A stretch of 7,558 nucleotides of DNA from Scatosoma sp964459515 (GTDB taxonomy: Bacteria > Bacillota > Clostridia > Christensenellales > Borkfalkiaceae). Both the position numbers and the translations under genes were made by a program. The notes under the pieces are model-generated. The model was not told the DNA's origin, ran no database searches, and saw only the letters and a list, made by a program, of their open reading frames with translations. Where the stretch lies: contig CAYWML010000062.1 in assembly GCA_964459515.1 (NCBI GenBank), positions 1-7,558 on the forward strand. Reading direction: 5' to 3'. Shown in pieces: positions 1-6,616 of the stretch (the stretch's first letter is position 1; the number at the start of each line of letters is the position of its first letter).

Positions 1-2712
1 CAGGAATAATTGCTGTTTGTATATTTCTCGGTTGCTTTACGACCGTTGCTTCGCCATCCTTCATTCCGTACCGAATACCATCTATTATGGCATAAATATA
101 TCCGTCGGCGGCAACTTCGTTGTTTTTACAATCCCATACAACAGAACAAGAAGAATAGCCGCTCCAATCATTATTCCAACCACTCGGCTGACTTGCCGCC
201 TCGCAATAAATCGTCAAACTGCTACAACCACCGAACGCACCAGAACCGATACTCGTCACGCTGTCGCCGATTACTACACTCGTTAAGCTACTACATGAAG
301 AGAACGCATTCCTACCGATACTCGTCACACCGCCACCGATTATCATACTCGTCAAACTGCTACAAAGATTGAACGCATCTTCGCCGATACTCGTTACACT
401 GTCGGGGATTTCTATACTCGTCAAACTGCGACAATAAAAGAACGCCCATTCACCGATACTCGTCACACTGTCGGAAATTACCACACTCATCAAACTGCTA
501 CAATTCTCGAACACACCATTACCGATACTCGTCACGCTGTTGGGGATTACTATGCTCGTCAAACTACTACAACCTGAGAATGTCCAAGCACCGATACTCG
601 TCACGCTGTCAGGGATTACAATATTCGCCATACTACTACACCCCGAGAACGCTCGCTCTCCAATATTTGTCACACTATCGGGGATTACTACGTTTGTCAA
701 GCTACTGCCAGCAACAAACCCCCATGTTCCAATCGCGGTCAAAGAACCGCACCCCGAGAACGCACCATTGCCGATATTCGTTACCCCATCGGGAATTTCA
801 AATTTCGTTGCTGTTTTGCCAATTGCATATTGTATCAGCGTTATTCCGTCTTTACTATATAAATTTCCGTCTATCGATTTGTAGTTTGCATTATTTTCCA
901 AAACGTTTATGCTTGATAAATTGATACACCCCGAGAACGCATACGCACCGATACTCGTTACACTATCAGAAATGTCCACGCTAGTTAAACTGCTACAATT
1001 ATAAAACGCATAATCCGATATTTTCGTTGCCGTTTTTATTTTCGCTTCCATCACCAATTCGTTGTTAATATACAAATTCTTTGCATAATACAACGGATTA
1101 GCGACATCGTTTTCAAACAAAATCTGTGCCCAATCCTCTATCGTACCATTATAATATACACACTCGTCCACACTCGTCAAACTGCTACATCCAGAAAACG
1201 CACTATAACCGATACTCGTCACGCTGTTGCCTATTATCACACTCGTCAAACTGCTACAACCACTGAACGCATACCTACCGATATTCGTCACGCTATCAGG
1301 GATTACGACACTCGTCAAACTATTACAATCACAAAACGCATCATCGCCGATACTCGTTACATTATTAGAAATCACCACCCTTGTTAAATTACGGCAACCG
1401 AGAAATGCGCTTGCACCGATACTCGTCACGGGTACATCTTGGTATGTAGGCAAAATTTCTATTTTCGAAACAGAATTATCACACCCAACAACGGTTGCAT
1501 GCAATCCATTCGAAGCGAGCGAATAGTATACACCATCGATCAACTCTTCTTGCGTATCAGAGCAAGAATCCTCCGAAGAGCTTCCCCACCAAGAACTGTA
1601 CTCCGACGAACCGTTCCATGAGCTGTATTCCGATGAACCGTTCCATGAACTGTATTCCGAGGAGCTTCCCCACCATGAGCTGTATTCCGACGAACCGTTC
1701 CATGAACTATATTCCGAGGAGCTTCCCCACCAAGAACTGTGTTCCGACGAACCGTTCCATGAACTGTATTCCGAGGAGCTTCCCCACCAAGAACTGTGTT
1801 CCGACGAACCGTTCCATGAACTGTNNNNNNNNNNNNNNNNNNNNNNNNNNNNNNNNNNNNNNNNNNNNNNNNNNNNNNNNNNNNNNNNNNNNNNNNNNNN
1901 NNNNNNNNNNNNNNNNNNNNNNNNGAACCGTTCCATGAGCTGTATTCCGACGAACCGTTCCATGAGCTGTATTCCGACGAACCGTTCCATGAGCTGTATT
2001 CCGACGAACCGTTCCATGAACTATACTCTGAGGAATTTTCCCACGAGCTATATTCCGAGGAGCTTTCCCACCAAGGTCCATCGGAACGTTCATATGCTTC
2101 CTTACAACTGTCGCAAAGCCGATACACGTCTACGATTTTCGTTTCTTTTGTTTGCCCGCAACCATAGCAGAACGCGGCAGGGATTACCTCGTTCGATTTT
2201 TGCCAATAATAAACTGTACCATACTCTATCCCTTCTTCAATAATAGAAAAATACCAAGCCATGCTTCCGTCGCTATATGTAGCGGCAAACGACTCGTATT
2301 CCATCTTGAAAACAAGCTCGGTTTGATTGTTGGAATATGTAAAACACCTCCAATCATCATCTTGGCACAGATCTGCAGTTCCGTCCGAGCGAACAATTAA
2401 CTTCCAAAAATCCTTAGTCCATACTTCCCCTTCAATCACATCTCCCGGTTGTATCGAAGCAACTACATTACCCGATTTTAATCCTTCTGTTTTCTCCCAA
2501 TAGTAAACGCCGCAAACGTCAACCTCTTGTGACGAACTACTGTTTGTCGTTGACTCCGATTGTGACGAACTACTGTTTGTCGTTGCATCCGATTGTGACG
2601 AGCTATTTTTGCCGCCGAACATCCCCGACATATCGCAAGCCGAAACGCCGACCGACAAAGCCGCCCCCATTGACAAGCCCAACAACAAACCCAACAATTT
2701 TTTTCCTCTCAT
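1..2712 (-). CDS. BspA-like leucine-rich-repeat surface lipoprotein, 3' end off window, interrupted by assembly gap
   Basis: Start is the ATG at 2710-2712, preceded by GGAGGG at 2719-2724. The signal peptide has a Lys/Arg n-region, a Leu/Gly-rich core and the lipobox VSAC with lipidated Cys26, so the protein should be anchored on the outer face of the membrane. Next come a Ser/Thr/Gln/Asn spacer (about 36-62), a beta-rich domain (about 67-172, looking lipocalin-like, ending VYYWQK), a CX2C-X14-CX2C cluster (182-203) and tandem SSEYSSWNG-type repeats. After the N gap the frame shifts relative to the placeholder: 1-1824, with codon first positions at 1822, 1819 and so on, is entirely open. It encodes the stalk's end, an entry strand, and 14 LRRs of consensus AFxGCSSLTSVVIPDSVTSIG. 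Two typical BspA insertions occur (about 1052-1159 and 788-895), and then a cap containing YCEAASQPSGW. A second entry segment starts near 125. LRR_5/BspA proteins are generally surface proteins for adhesion or ligand binding; the ligand here is unknown. About 870 residues are visible. Confidence 0.88.
202..1432 (-). repeat. Array of about 14 leucine-rich repeats (TpLRR/BspA, 69-bp period)
   Basis: Successive copies of the plus-strand core GATACTCGTCAC lie 69 bp apart (for example 248 and 317), matching a 23-residue protein unit. On the minus strand units read like AF-x-x-C-SSLTSVVIPDSVTSIG, the hallmark of LRR_5 (BspA / Treponema pallidum LRR) proteins. I count 14 units between the first SAFLGC unit near 1410 and the last GAFGGC unit near 230. 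One is degenerate (around 700-730), and two non-LRR insertions interrupt the array. Many copies are almost identical in DNA, which suggests recent duplication or gene conversion. Confidence 0.92.
1571..2067 (-). repeat. 27/30-bp tandem repeats encoding SSEYSSWNG / SSEYSSWWGS stalk
   Basis: On the minus strand the units encode SSEYSSWNG (27 bp) or SSE(Y/H)SSWWGS (30 bp). Right of the gap are one SSSEYSSWEN unit and four SSEYSSWNG units, three 27-bp copies at 1925-2005 being identical in DNA. Left of the gap, after a partial unit, come eight more in which the NG and WWGS forms partly alternate, closing with SSSEDSC. Every unit length is a multiple of three, so copy-number change would keep the frame. 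The array probably forms an extended stalk between the N-terminal domain and the LRR domain. Confidence 0.93.
1825..1924. other. Assembly gap (100 N placeholder) inside the tandem-repeat stalk
   Basis: There are exactly 100 Ns, the conventional size for a gap of unknown length. The left codon phase (first position 1926) and right codon phase (1822) agree only if the true missing length is 2 modulo 3, whereas 100 is 1 modulo 3, so the Ns cannot be the real length. Joining the partial repeat units directly needs 8 missing bases. In general the missing length should be 8 plus whole 27- or 30-bp units. Confidence 0.95.
2104..2169 (-). other. CX2C-X14-CX2C cluster (possible zinc ribbon) in lipoprotein
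   Basis: Residues 182-203 of the lipoprotein read C-Y-G-C, fourteen residues, then C-D-S-C. Paired CXXC knuckles at this spacing are typical of small zinc ribbons. It lies outside the cytoplasm, just before the repeat stalk, so two disulfides are an alternative. The metal-binding role is inference. Confidence 0.5.
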
Positions 2713-2718
2713 GTTTAA

Positions 2719-2724
2719 CCCTCC
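2719..2724 (-). promoter_or_regulatory. Ribosome binding site of the LRR lipoprotein
   Basis: GGAGGG on the minus strand lies 6 nt before the ATG at 2712. It selects the start that gives a clean lipoprotein signal peptide, rather than the upstream Met codon at 2871, which would overlap the promoter. Confidence 0.9.
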
Positions 2725-2750
2725 GATATTTTTTCTGCAATAAGCTTTTC

Positions 2751-2804
2751 TTTTGCCGTGCCTTCCTATATGCGTTTTTTGCTTTATAGGAAGGCACGGC
2801 AAAA
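2751..2804. repeat. 20-bp perfect inverted repeat with 14-nt loop in the leader
   Basis: The arm TTTTGCCGTGCCTTCCTATA (2751-2770) is exactly complementary to 2785-2804, around a 14-nt A/T-rich loop. It lies inside the predicted 5' leader, 26 nt upstream of the ribosome binding site. Neither strand has a proper U-run after the stem, so it is not a standard terminator. It could be an mRNA-stabilising hairpin, a regulatory element or a dispersed palindromic repeat. Confidence 0.85.
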
Positions 2805-2821
2805 ATCGCCTATAGGCGATT
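2804..2821 (-). promoter_or_regulatory. 18-bp perfect palindrome with T-run in the lipoprotein leader
   Basis: AATCGCCTATAGGCGATT is a perfect palindrome. As minus-strand RNA it can fold as a 7-bp stem with a UAUA loop, followed directly by further Us, like a weak intrinsic terminator or attenuator about 15 nt after the predicted start site. Alternatively it is a dimeric DNA-binding operator just downstream of the promoter. The sequence does not decide between these. Confidence 0.5.
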
Positions 2822-2842
2822 GCGAGCCAATTACTTACTCTC

Positions 2843-2871
2843 ATTTTACACCGATATACAAAATTTGTCAA
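2843..2871 (-). promoter_or_regulatory. Sigma-A-type promoter of the LRR lipoprotein
   Basis: On the minus strand a perfect TTGACA (-35, 2866-2871) is followed by a 17-nt spacer and TAAAAT (-10, 2843-2848, one mismatch to TATAAT). Transcription should start near 2836, giving a leader of about 124 nt before the ATG at 2712 that contains both inverted repeats described separately. Confidence 0.8.
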
Positions 2872-2958
2872 TAGTTTTGCTGAAAAATTTTGAAATTTCT
2901 TCGGATTTTTTCATTTTTACGTATATTCCTGCGCGGCTTACGCACAATAATCGTAAAC

Positions 2959-2963
2959 GGAGG
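2959..2963 (+). promoter_or_regulatory. Ribosome binding site of spoVT
   Basis: GGAGG lies 6 nt before the ATG at 2970 and fixes this start over the upstream in-frame codons. Confidence 0.9.
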
Positions 2964-2969
2964 AAATTT

Positions 2970-3515
2970 ATGAAAGCAACAGGAATAGTCCGAAGAATTG
3001 ACGAGCTGGGCAGAGTGGTCATTCCCAAAGAAATTCGCCGCACGCTGCGCATTAAAGAAGGCGATCCCTTGGAAATCTTCACCGACCGCGACGAGTTGAT
3101 GTTGAAAAAATACTCGCCGATCGCCTCGTTGGAGCGGTTCAGCAAAGCCACGGCGCGCTCCTTAAACGATTTAAGCGGAAAACTCGCCGTCATTTGCGAT
3201 ACGGACGGCGTACTGCACGCTTGCGGCGACGGGAAACGGGAGCTGGACGGCAAGAGCCTTTCCGAAGCCATGGAAAAAATCCTGCGCGAAAGACGGAGCT
3301 ATATTGCCAACGCAGCCGAAGGCGGCGATATTCTCCCGTTGACGAACACGCGCGAAGAGGGCGTAACGGCGCAGATCATCGTCCCCATCGTGGCAGGCGG
3401 AGATTGCCTCGGCGCAGTTGCCGTGCTTTCCAAAGAAGAGGGCGCGCGCATGAATGCGAACGAAATGAATTTGGCGCGTTTAACGGCGGACATTATCGCC
3501 AATCAATTCGAGTAA
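2970..3515 (+). CDS. spoVT: Stage V sporulation protein T, AbrB-family transition-state regulator
   Basis: This 181-residue protein matches SpoVT in both size (about 178 in Bacillus subtilis) and sequence. The N-terminal AbrB/MazE-type swapped-hairpin DNA-binding domain (about 1-52) contains GIVRRIDELGRVVIPKEIRR, then LRIKEGDPLEIF and the LKKYSPI exit. The C-terminal part (about 56-181) is the GAF-like domain that tetramerises SpoVT. In Bacillus, SpoVT acts in the forespore, tuning sigma-G genes for coat, cortex and germination. I chose the ATG at 2970 because GGAGG (2959-2963) sits 6 nt upstream and the family's MKATGIVRRID begins there; an in-frame extension to 2820 lacks homology. The gene is divergent from the lipoprotein and stands alone, ending in the terminator at 3613-3654. 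I see no convincing sigma-G promoter upstream. Confidence 0.95.
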   Translation: MKATGIVRRIDELGRVVIPKEIRRTLRIKEGDPLEIFTDRDELMLKKYSPIASLERFSKATARSLNDLSGKLAVICDTDGVLHACGDGKRELDGKSLSEAMEKILRERRSYIANAAEGGDILPLTNTREEGVTAQIIVPIVAGGDCLGAVAVLSKEEGARMNANEMNLARLTADIIANQFE

Positions 3516-3612
3516 AACCATATTCGTCGCATACCTGCCCTATCGATTTTACGCAATCGCCGTTGCGCGCGAGAACGGCGGCTTAACGCCGCACGCTACT
3601 TAAAATAAGCAC

Positions 3613-3654
3613 AAAAAAAGCGAAGCCTTTCTAAAAAGACTTCGCCGTTTTTTT
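3613..3654. terminator. Bidirectional intrinsic terminator between spoVT and the convergent operon
   Basis: An 11-bp stem with one mismatch (arms 3620-3630 and 3635-3645, 4-nt loop) is flanked by an A-run at 3613-3619 and a T-run at 3648-3654. It therefore carries a U-tract in either direction. It ends spoVT transcription on the plus strand and the fhs-glnS-membrane protein operon on the minus strand, whose last stop codon is at 3656-3658, directly beside it. Confidence 0.85.
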
Positions 3655-3655
3655 C

Positions 3656-4894
3656 TTAACGCCCTAATAATGAATCGATTTTTTCAATATAAGGCTCCAT
3701 TATATTTCCCGCAAAATCGAACAAGCCGTTGGAAAGGGAAGATTTTTCCGAAACGATTTCTTGAACATAGAATATATCGTAATAATTTACCGTATACAGC
3801 ACACACCAAATCGCCACGCAAAGCACCGCGCCGAGGAGAAAATACACAACGCTTGCCAACACGCCGTCCACAATCTTCGTGCCCGATTTTTTCTCCACCA
3901 CGCGACAAGCATAGCGCAACAGCAAATTCAACAGCACAAGCACGACGGCAAAGAACGCCATAAGGCAACAACCTGCCAACAAACGCCCTCCGTAGAAGCC
4001 CCTTATCCTTTCGCTTCCGCCCAACAAATTCGTGCAACGCGTAACGAGCTTGCCGAGGAAGTAGAAAATCCCTTCCGTTGCCAAAGAGTATTCCGTAAAC
4101 GGCAACGCGAACGAAAGCACGATTGCCGCCAGCGTTCCGACAGCGACGAGCAATGTACGCAAACTGCTGAGGAAACCGTTCCCGTAGCCCTTCAAACCCA
4201 CGACGATCACCAAGCCTATGCACAAACAATCGAGCGCGTAATTTTTCGCCAACTTTAAGAACATCGTAACCGTCGGATTATCCAAAATAACCCCGAGCGG
4301 CCCTTCCGACATTTTCGTCGCCGCAACGAAGAATACGCCGAAAGAAAGCACGATGAACAAAATCATCAGCATATTCGTAAGGCAGGCAATACCGCCGAAA
4401 AGCCGATTGCCGAAAGTCGGCTGCTCGAAGCCCGTCCGTTGCATTCTTTTGCCATACGGACCGAAGCCCTCTTCGGCGTCGTAATCGACATACTCCGGCT
4501 CGTACTCGAAGCCGAATTCGTCCAACTCCAACTCCTCGTCTTTCACCCATTTGACTTTCGGGCGCAGGAAAATCGCCATCACGCCGAACACCGCCAACAC
4601 GACCGCCACGCAAACGAGCGCGAGAATCAACGCCGCATAGAAATTCGCTTGCAGAGGAGCTGCGCCCTGCGCCGTAAACATGTTTGAAATCGTTCCGTTA
4701 AACGTTGCGCCGACGGCTACGTACGCTACGCACGCAAGAAGCCAAGCCAAGCCGCCCCACCCCGTACGACGGAAGCCGCGCGTAAACCCGACGATAAACG
4801 CCAACAACAGCAATACGCCGCCAAAGCAGGCAACCAACAGCGGCAACTGCGCAACCGCGCTTTGCTCGGCAAGAATCGAATGTAAGAAAATCAT
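3656..4894 (-). CDS. Polytopic membrane protein with CvpA-like halves, function unknown
   Basis: The protein has 412 residues and about eight predicted membrane segments, near residues 17-37, 46-64, 85-110, 165-192, 220-235, 244-265, 304-327 and 345-369. Between the third and fourth lies a strongly acidic soluble loop (about 116-160, Glu/Asp/Tyr-rich). Two stretches resemble the start of CvpA (colicin V production) domains: GFTRGF (36-41) before a helix and GYGNGF (236-241) before another. The end, KIVDG (340-344), helix, then a tail ending PYIEKI, also resembles CvpA proteins. This is recognition by eye, not a search result, so the family is tentative and no transport function is proven. The ATG at 4894 has AAGGAG at 4903-4908. 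It is the last gene of the operon, 61 nt after glnS. Confidence 0.8.
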   Translation of the reverse strand: MIFLHSILAEQSAVAQLPLLVACFGGVLLLLAFIVGFTRGFRRTGWGGLAWLLACVAYVAVGATFNGTISNMFTAQGAAPLQANFYAALILALVCVAVVLAVFGVMAIFLRPKVKWVKDEELELDEFGFEYEPEYVDYDAEEGFGPYGKRMQRTGFEQPTFGNRLFGGIACLTNMLMILFIVLSFGVFFVAATKMSEGPLGVILDNPTVTMFLKLAKNYALDCLCIGLVIVVGLKGYGNGFLSSLRTLLVAVGTLAAIVLSFALPFTEYSLATEGIFYFLGKLVTRCTNLLGGSERIRGFYGGRLLAGCCLMAFFAVVLVLLNLLLRYACRVVEKKSGTKIVDGVLASVVYFLLGAVLCVAIWCVLYTVNYYDIFYVQEIVSEKSSLSNGLFDFAGNIMEPYIEKIDSLLGR

Positions 4895-4923
4895 ATCGTT
4901 TTCTCCTTATATTATTTCACTAC

Positions 4924-4945
4924 GTTTCTCGCTTTATCGAGAAAC
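4924..4945. repeat. Small inverted repeat between glnS and the membrane protein gene
   Basis: GTTTCTCG (4924-4931) pairs perfectly with CGAGAAAC (4938-4945) across a 6-nt loop. On the minus strand no U-run follows, so it is unlikely to stop transcription efficiently. It may be an RNA processing or stability hairpin in the intercistronic region, lowering or tuning expression of the downstream gene. Confidence 0.55.
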
Positions 4946-4953
4946 TTTCCATG

Positions 4954-6588
4954 TTACTTATTGAAATTATCTTTCAAAGACACGATTTCGGAAAGCACCA
5001 AGCCGCCCTTTTCGTCCGTGCATTTTTTATAATAGCCCACGCGCATCAGCTGGAACGCCTTTCCGTCCTCACTCTCCGCAAGGTAGGGTTCTGCCTTGCC
5101 GCGGAAGATATGTTCGCTGTCCAAATTCATACGCTCGCCGAAGTCCTGCCCTGCGTATTCGGCGTCTTTAAGCAGAACGCCGTAGCGGCGTATTTCCGCA
5201 TCCACGCCCGTTTTTCCGTCCACCCATTGTATCGTGCCGCGCACTTTCAAACCGCTGGTATCGTTCGACGAACGGCTTTCGGGGACGTACGTGCACTTCA
5301 ATTCCGTGACGTTTCCCTCGTCGTCGGTGCAAACCTCGTCGCAATGAATAATGTAAGCGTTCTTCAACCGCACGTAGCCGTCGGGCTTCAACCGCTGATA
5401 TTTCGGCGGCGGATTCGTCGTAAAGTCCGCGCGATCGATATAAACGACTTTGGAAAAAGCAAGTTTCCGCGTGCCGAGTTCGGGCTTCAAGGGGTGCAAC
5501 GCCGTTTCCAACTGCTCCTCCCCCTCGTAATTGGTAATCGTCACTTTCAACGGATCGAGCACCGCCATGGCGCGCTCCGCATTCTCGTTAAGGTTATCGC
5601 GAATACACGCCTCCAAATAAGAAAGCTGACATTCGGAATTGGCTTTTACGATACCGATTTTCGTACAGAAATCCAACAACGCTTCGGGCGGAACGCCGCG
5701 ATTGCGCAACCCTGCCACCGTCGGCATACGGGGATCGTCCCATCCGTGCACGTGCCCCTCTTCCACGAGCTTTTTCAAATACCGCTTCGACATCACCGTA
5801 TTCGTCACCGCGAGCCGCGCAAACTCGATTTGGCGAGGTTTCGGCGAGAAGCCGAGCTGTATCCCCACCCAATCGTACAACGGTCTGTGATCCTCGAATT
5901 CCAAAGTGCAAAGGGAATGCGTGACTCCTTGCAAATAGTCGCAAACGGGGTGCGCGTAATCGTACATGGGATATATACACCAAGCGTCCCCCGTGCGATG
6001 ATGGGTACAACGCAAAATTCGATAAATAACGGGATCGCGCAGGTTCATGTTCGGCGAAGCCATATCGATCTTTGCGCGCAAGCACTTGCTACCGTCGGGA
6101 TATTTTCCGTCGCGCATTTCGCGGAACAAACGTAAATTTTCCTCGACGGAACGATTTCTATACGGGCTTTCCGTGCCTGCCTCCGTCAGCGTGCCGCGCG
6201 TTGCGGCGATCTCTTCGGGAGACAAATCGCAAACGAACGCCTTTCCTGCCTCGATAAGTTTCTCGGCATAAGCGTAAATCTGCCCGAAAAAGTCGGAGGC
6301 GTACACTTCGCGCGCCCAATCGTACCCCACCCACGCAATATCCTTGCGAATGGCGTCTACGAACTCCGTCTTTTCCTTAGAGGGATTGGTATCGTCGAAA
6401 AACAAGTTGCACTTGCCGCCGTACTTTTTCGCCGTGCCGAAGTTGACGAGCATGCTTTTGATATGCCCGATATGCAAATATCCGTTCGGTTCCGGCGGAA
6501 AACGCGTTTGAATTGCCTCCACTCTGCCGTTTTCGATATCGTCGTTGATAATCTGTTCGATAAAATTCGTTGCTTCGATCGTATTCAT
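4954..6588 (-). CDS. glnS: Glutaminyl-tRNA synthetase
   Basis: This 544-residue class I aminoacyl-tRNA synthetase charges tRNA-Gln with glutamine using ATP in the cytoplasm. The length is normal (Escherichia coli GlnRS about 554). The Rossmann-fold catalytic domain starts with FPPEPNGYLHIGH, placing HIGH at 39-42. FFDDTNPSKE (63-72) is the usual GlnRS motif, and VMSKR (265-269) is the GlnRS form of KMSKS. The DHRPLYDW stretch (233-240) is also GlnRS-like. The region from about 340 to the end is the beta-barrel anticodon-binding part. These details favour GlnRS over the related GluRS. The ribosome binding site is modest (AGAGAG shortly before ATG 6588). It follows fhs by 28 nt. Many Firmicutes lack GlnRS and make Gln-tRNA through GatCAB, so its presence suggests the lineage that acquired glnS. 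Confidence 0.96.
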   Translation of the reverse strand: MNTIEATNFIEQIINDDIENGRVEAIQTRFPPEPNGYLHIGHIKSMLVNFGTAKKYGGKCNLFFDDTNPSKEKTEFVDAIRKDIAWVGYDWAREVYASDFFGQIYAYAEKLIEAGKAFVCDLSPEEIAATRGTLTEAGTESPYRNRSVEENLRLFREMRDGKYPDGSKCLRAKIDMASPNMNLRDPVIYRILRCTHHRTGDAWCIYPMYDYAHPVCDYLQGVTHSLCTLEFEDHRPLYDWVGIQLGFSPKPRQIEFARLAVTNTVMSKRYLKKLVEEGHVHGWDDPRMPTVAGLRNRGVPPEALLDFCTKIGIVKANSECQLSYLEACIRDNLNENAERAMAVLDPLKVTITNYEGEEQLETALHPLKPELGTRKLAFSKVVYIDRADFTTNPPPKYQRLKPDGYVRLKNAYIIHCDEVCTDDEGNVTELKCTYVPESRSSNDTSGLKVRGTIQWVDGKTGVDAEIRRYGVLLKDAEYAGQDFGERMNLDSEHIFRGKAEPYLAESEDGKAFQLMRVGYYKKCTDEKGGLVLSEIVSLKDNFNK

Positions 6589-6616
6589 TCTATTCTCTCT
6601 TTATATTTCTTCGTTT

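Noticed and set aside
202..1432. Regular short repeats resembling a CRISPR array
   Set aside because: The 69-bp period is coding, with no stops on the minus strand, and the intervals between cores are themselves similar rather than unique spacers. They encode LRR units.
1540..1824. Arg/Thr/Val-rich C-terminus (TVHGTVRRN-type) obtained by reading straight through the N gap
   Set aside because: It is an out-of-frame reading of the SSEYSSWNG repeat caused by the placeholder gap length. The true frame is open all the way to position 1.
10..2243. Several plus-strand open frames of 60-150 codons across the lipoprotein gene
   Set aside because: They are antisense reflections of the repeat gene, with low-complexity products and no ribosome binding sites.
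2713..2871. Upstream start at 2871 for the lipoprotein
   Set aside because: It would overlap the -35/-10 elements, translate through both inverted repeats and bury the lipoprotein signal peptide. The ATG at 2712 has a strong RBS.
2881..2930. Sigma-G promoter for spoVT
   Set aside because: TGAAAT-like and CGTATATT-like elements exist, but the spacing does not fit a sigma-G promoter.
2820..2969. N-terminal extension of spoVT back to 2820
   Set aside because: No RBS supports it, it has no resemblance to the family, and SpoVT homology begins exactly at the Met at 2970.
4924..4945. Hairpin after glnS as a terminator
   Set aside because: No U-run follows on the minus strand and the next gene starts soon after, so it is kept only as an inverted repeat.
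4951..6135. 394-codon plus-strand frame opposite glnS
   Set aside because: It is antisense to an unmistakable GlnRS. The product is His/Arg/Phe-rich as expected for a shadow of a codon-biased gene, and no RBS was seen.
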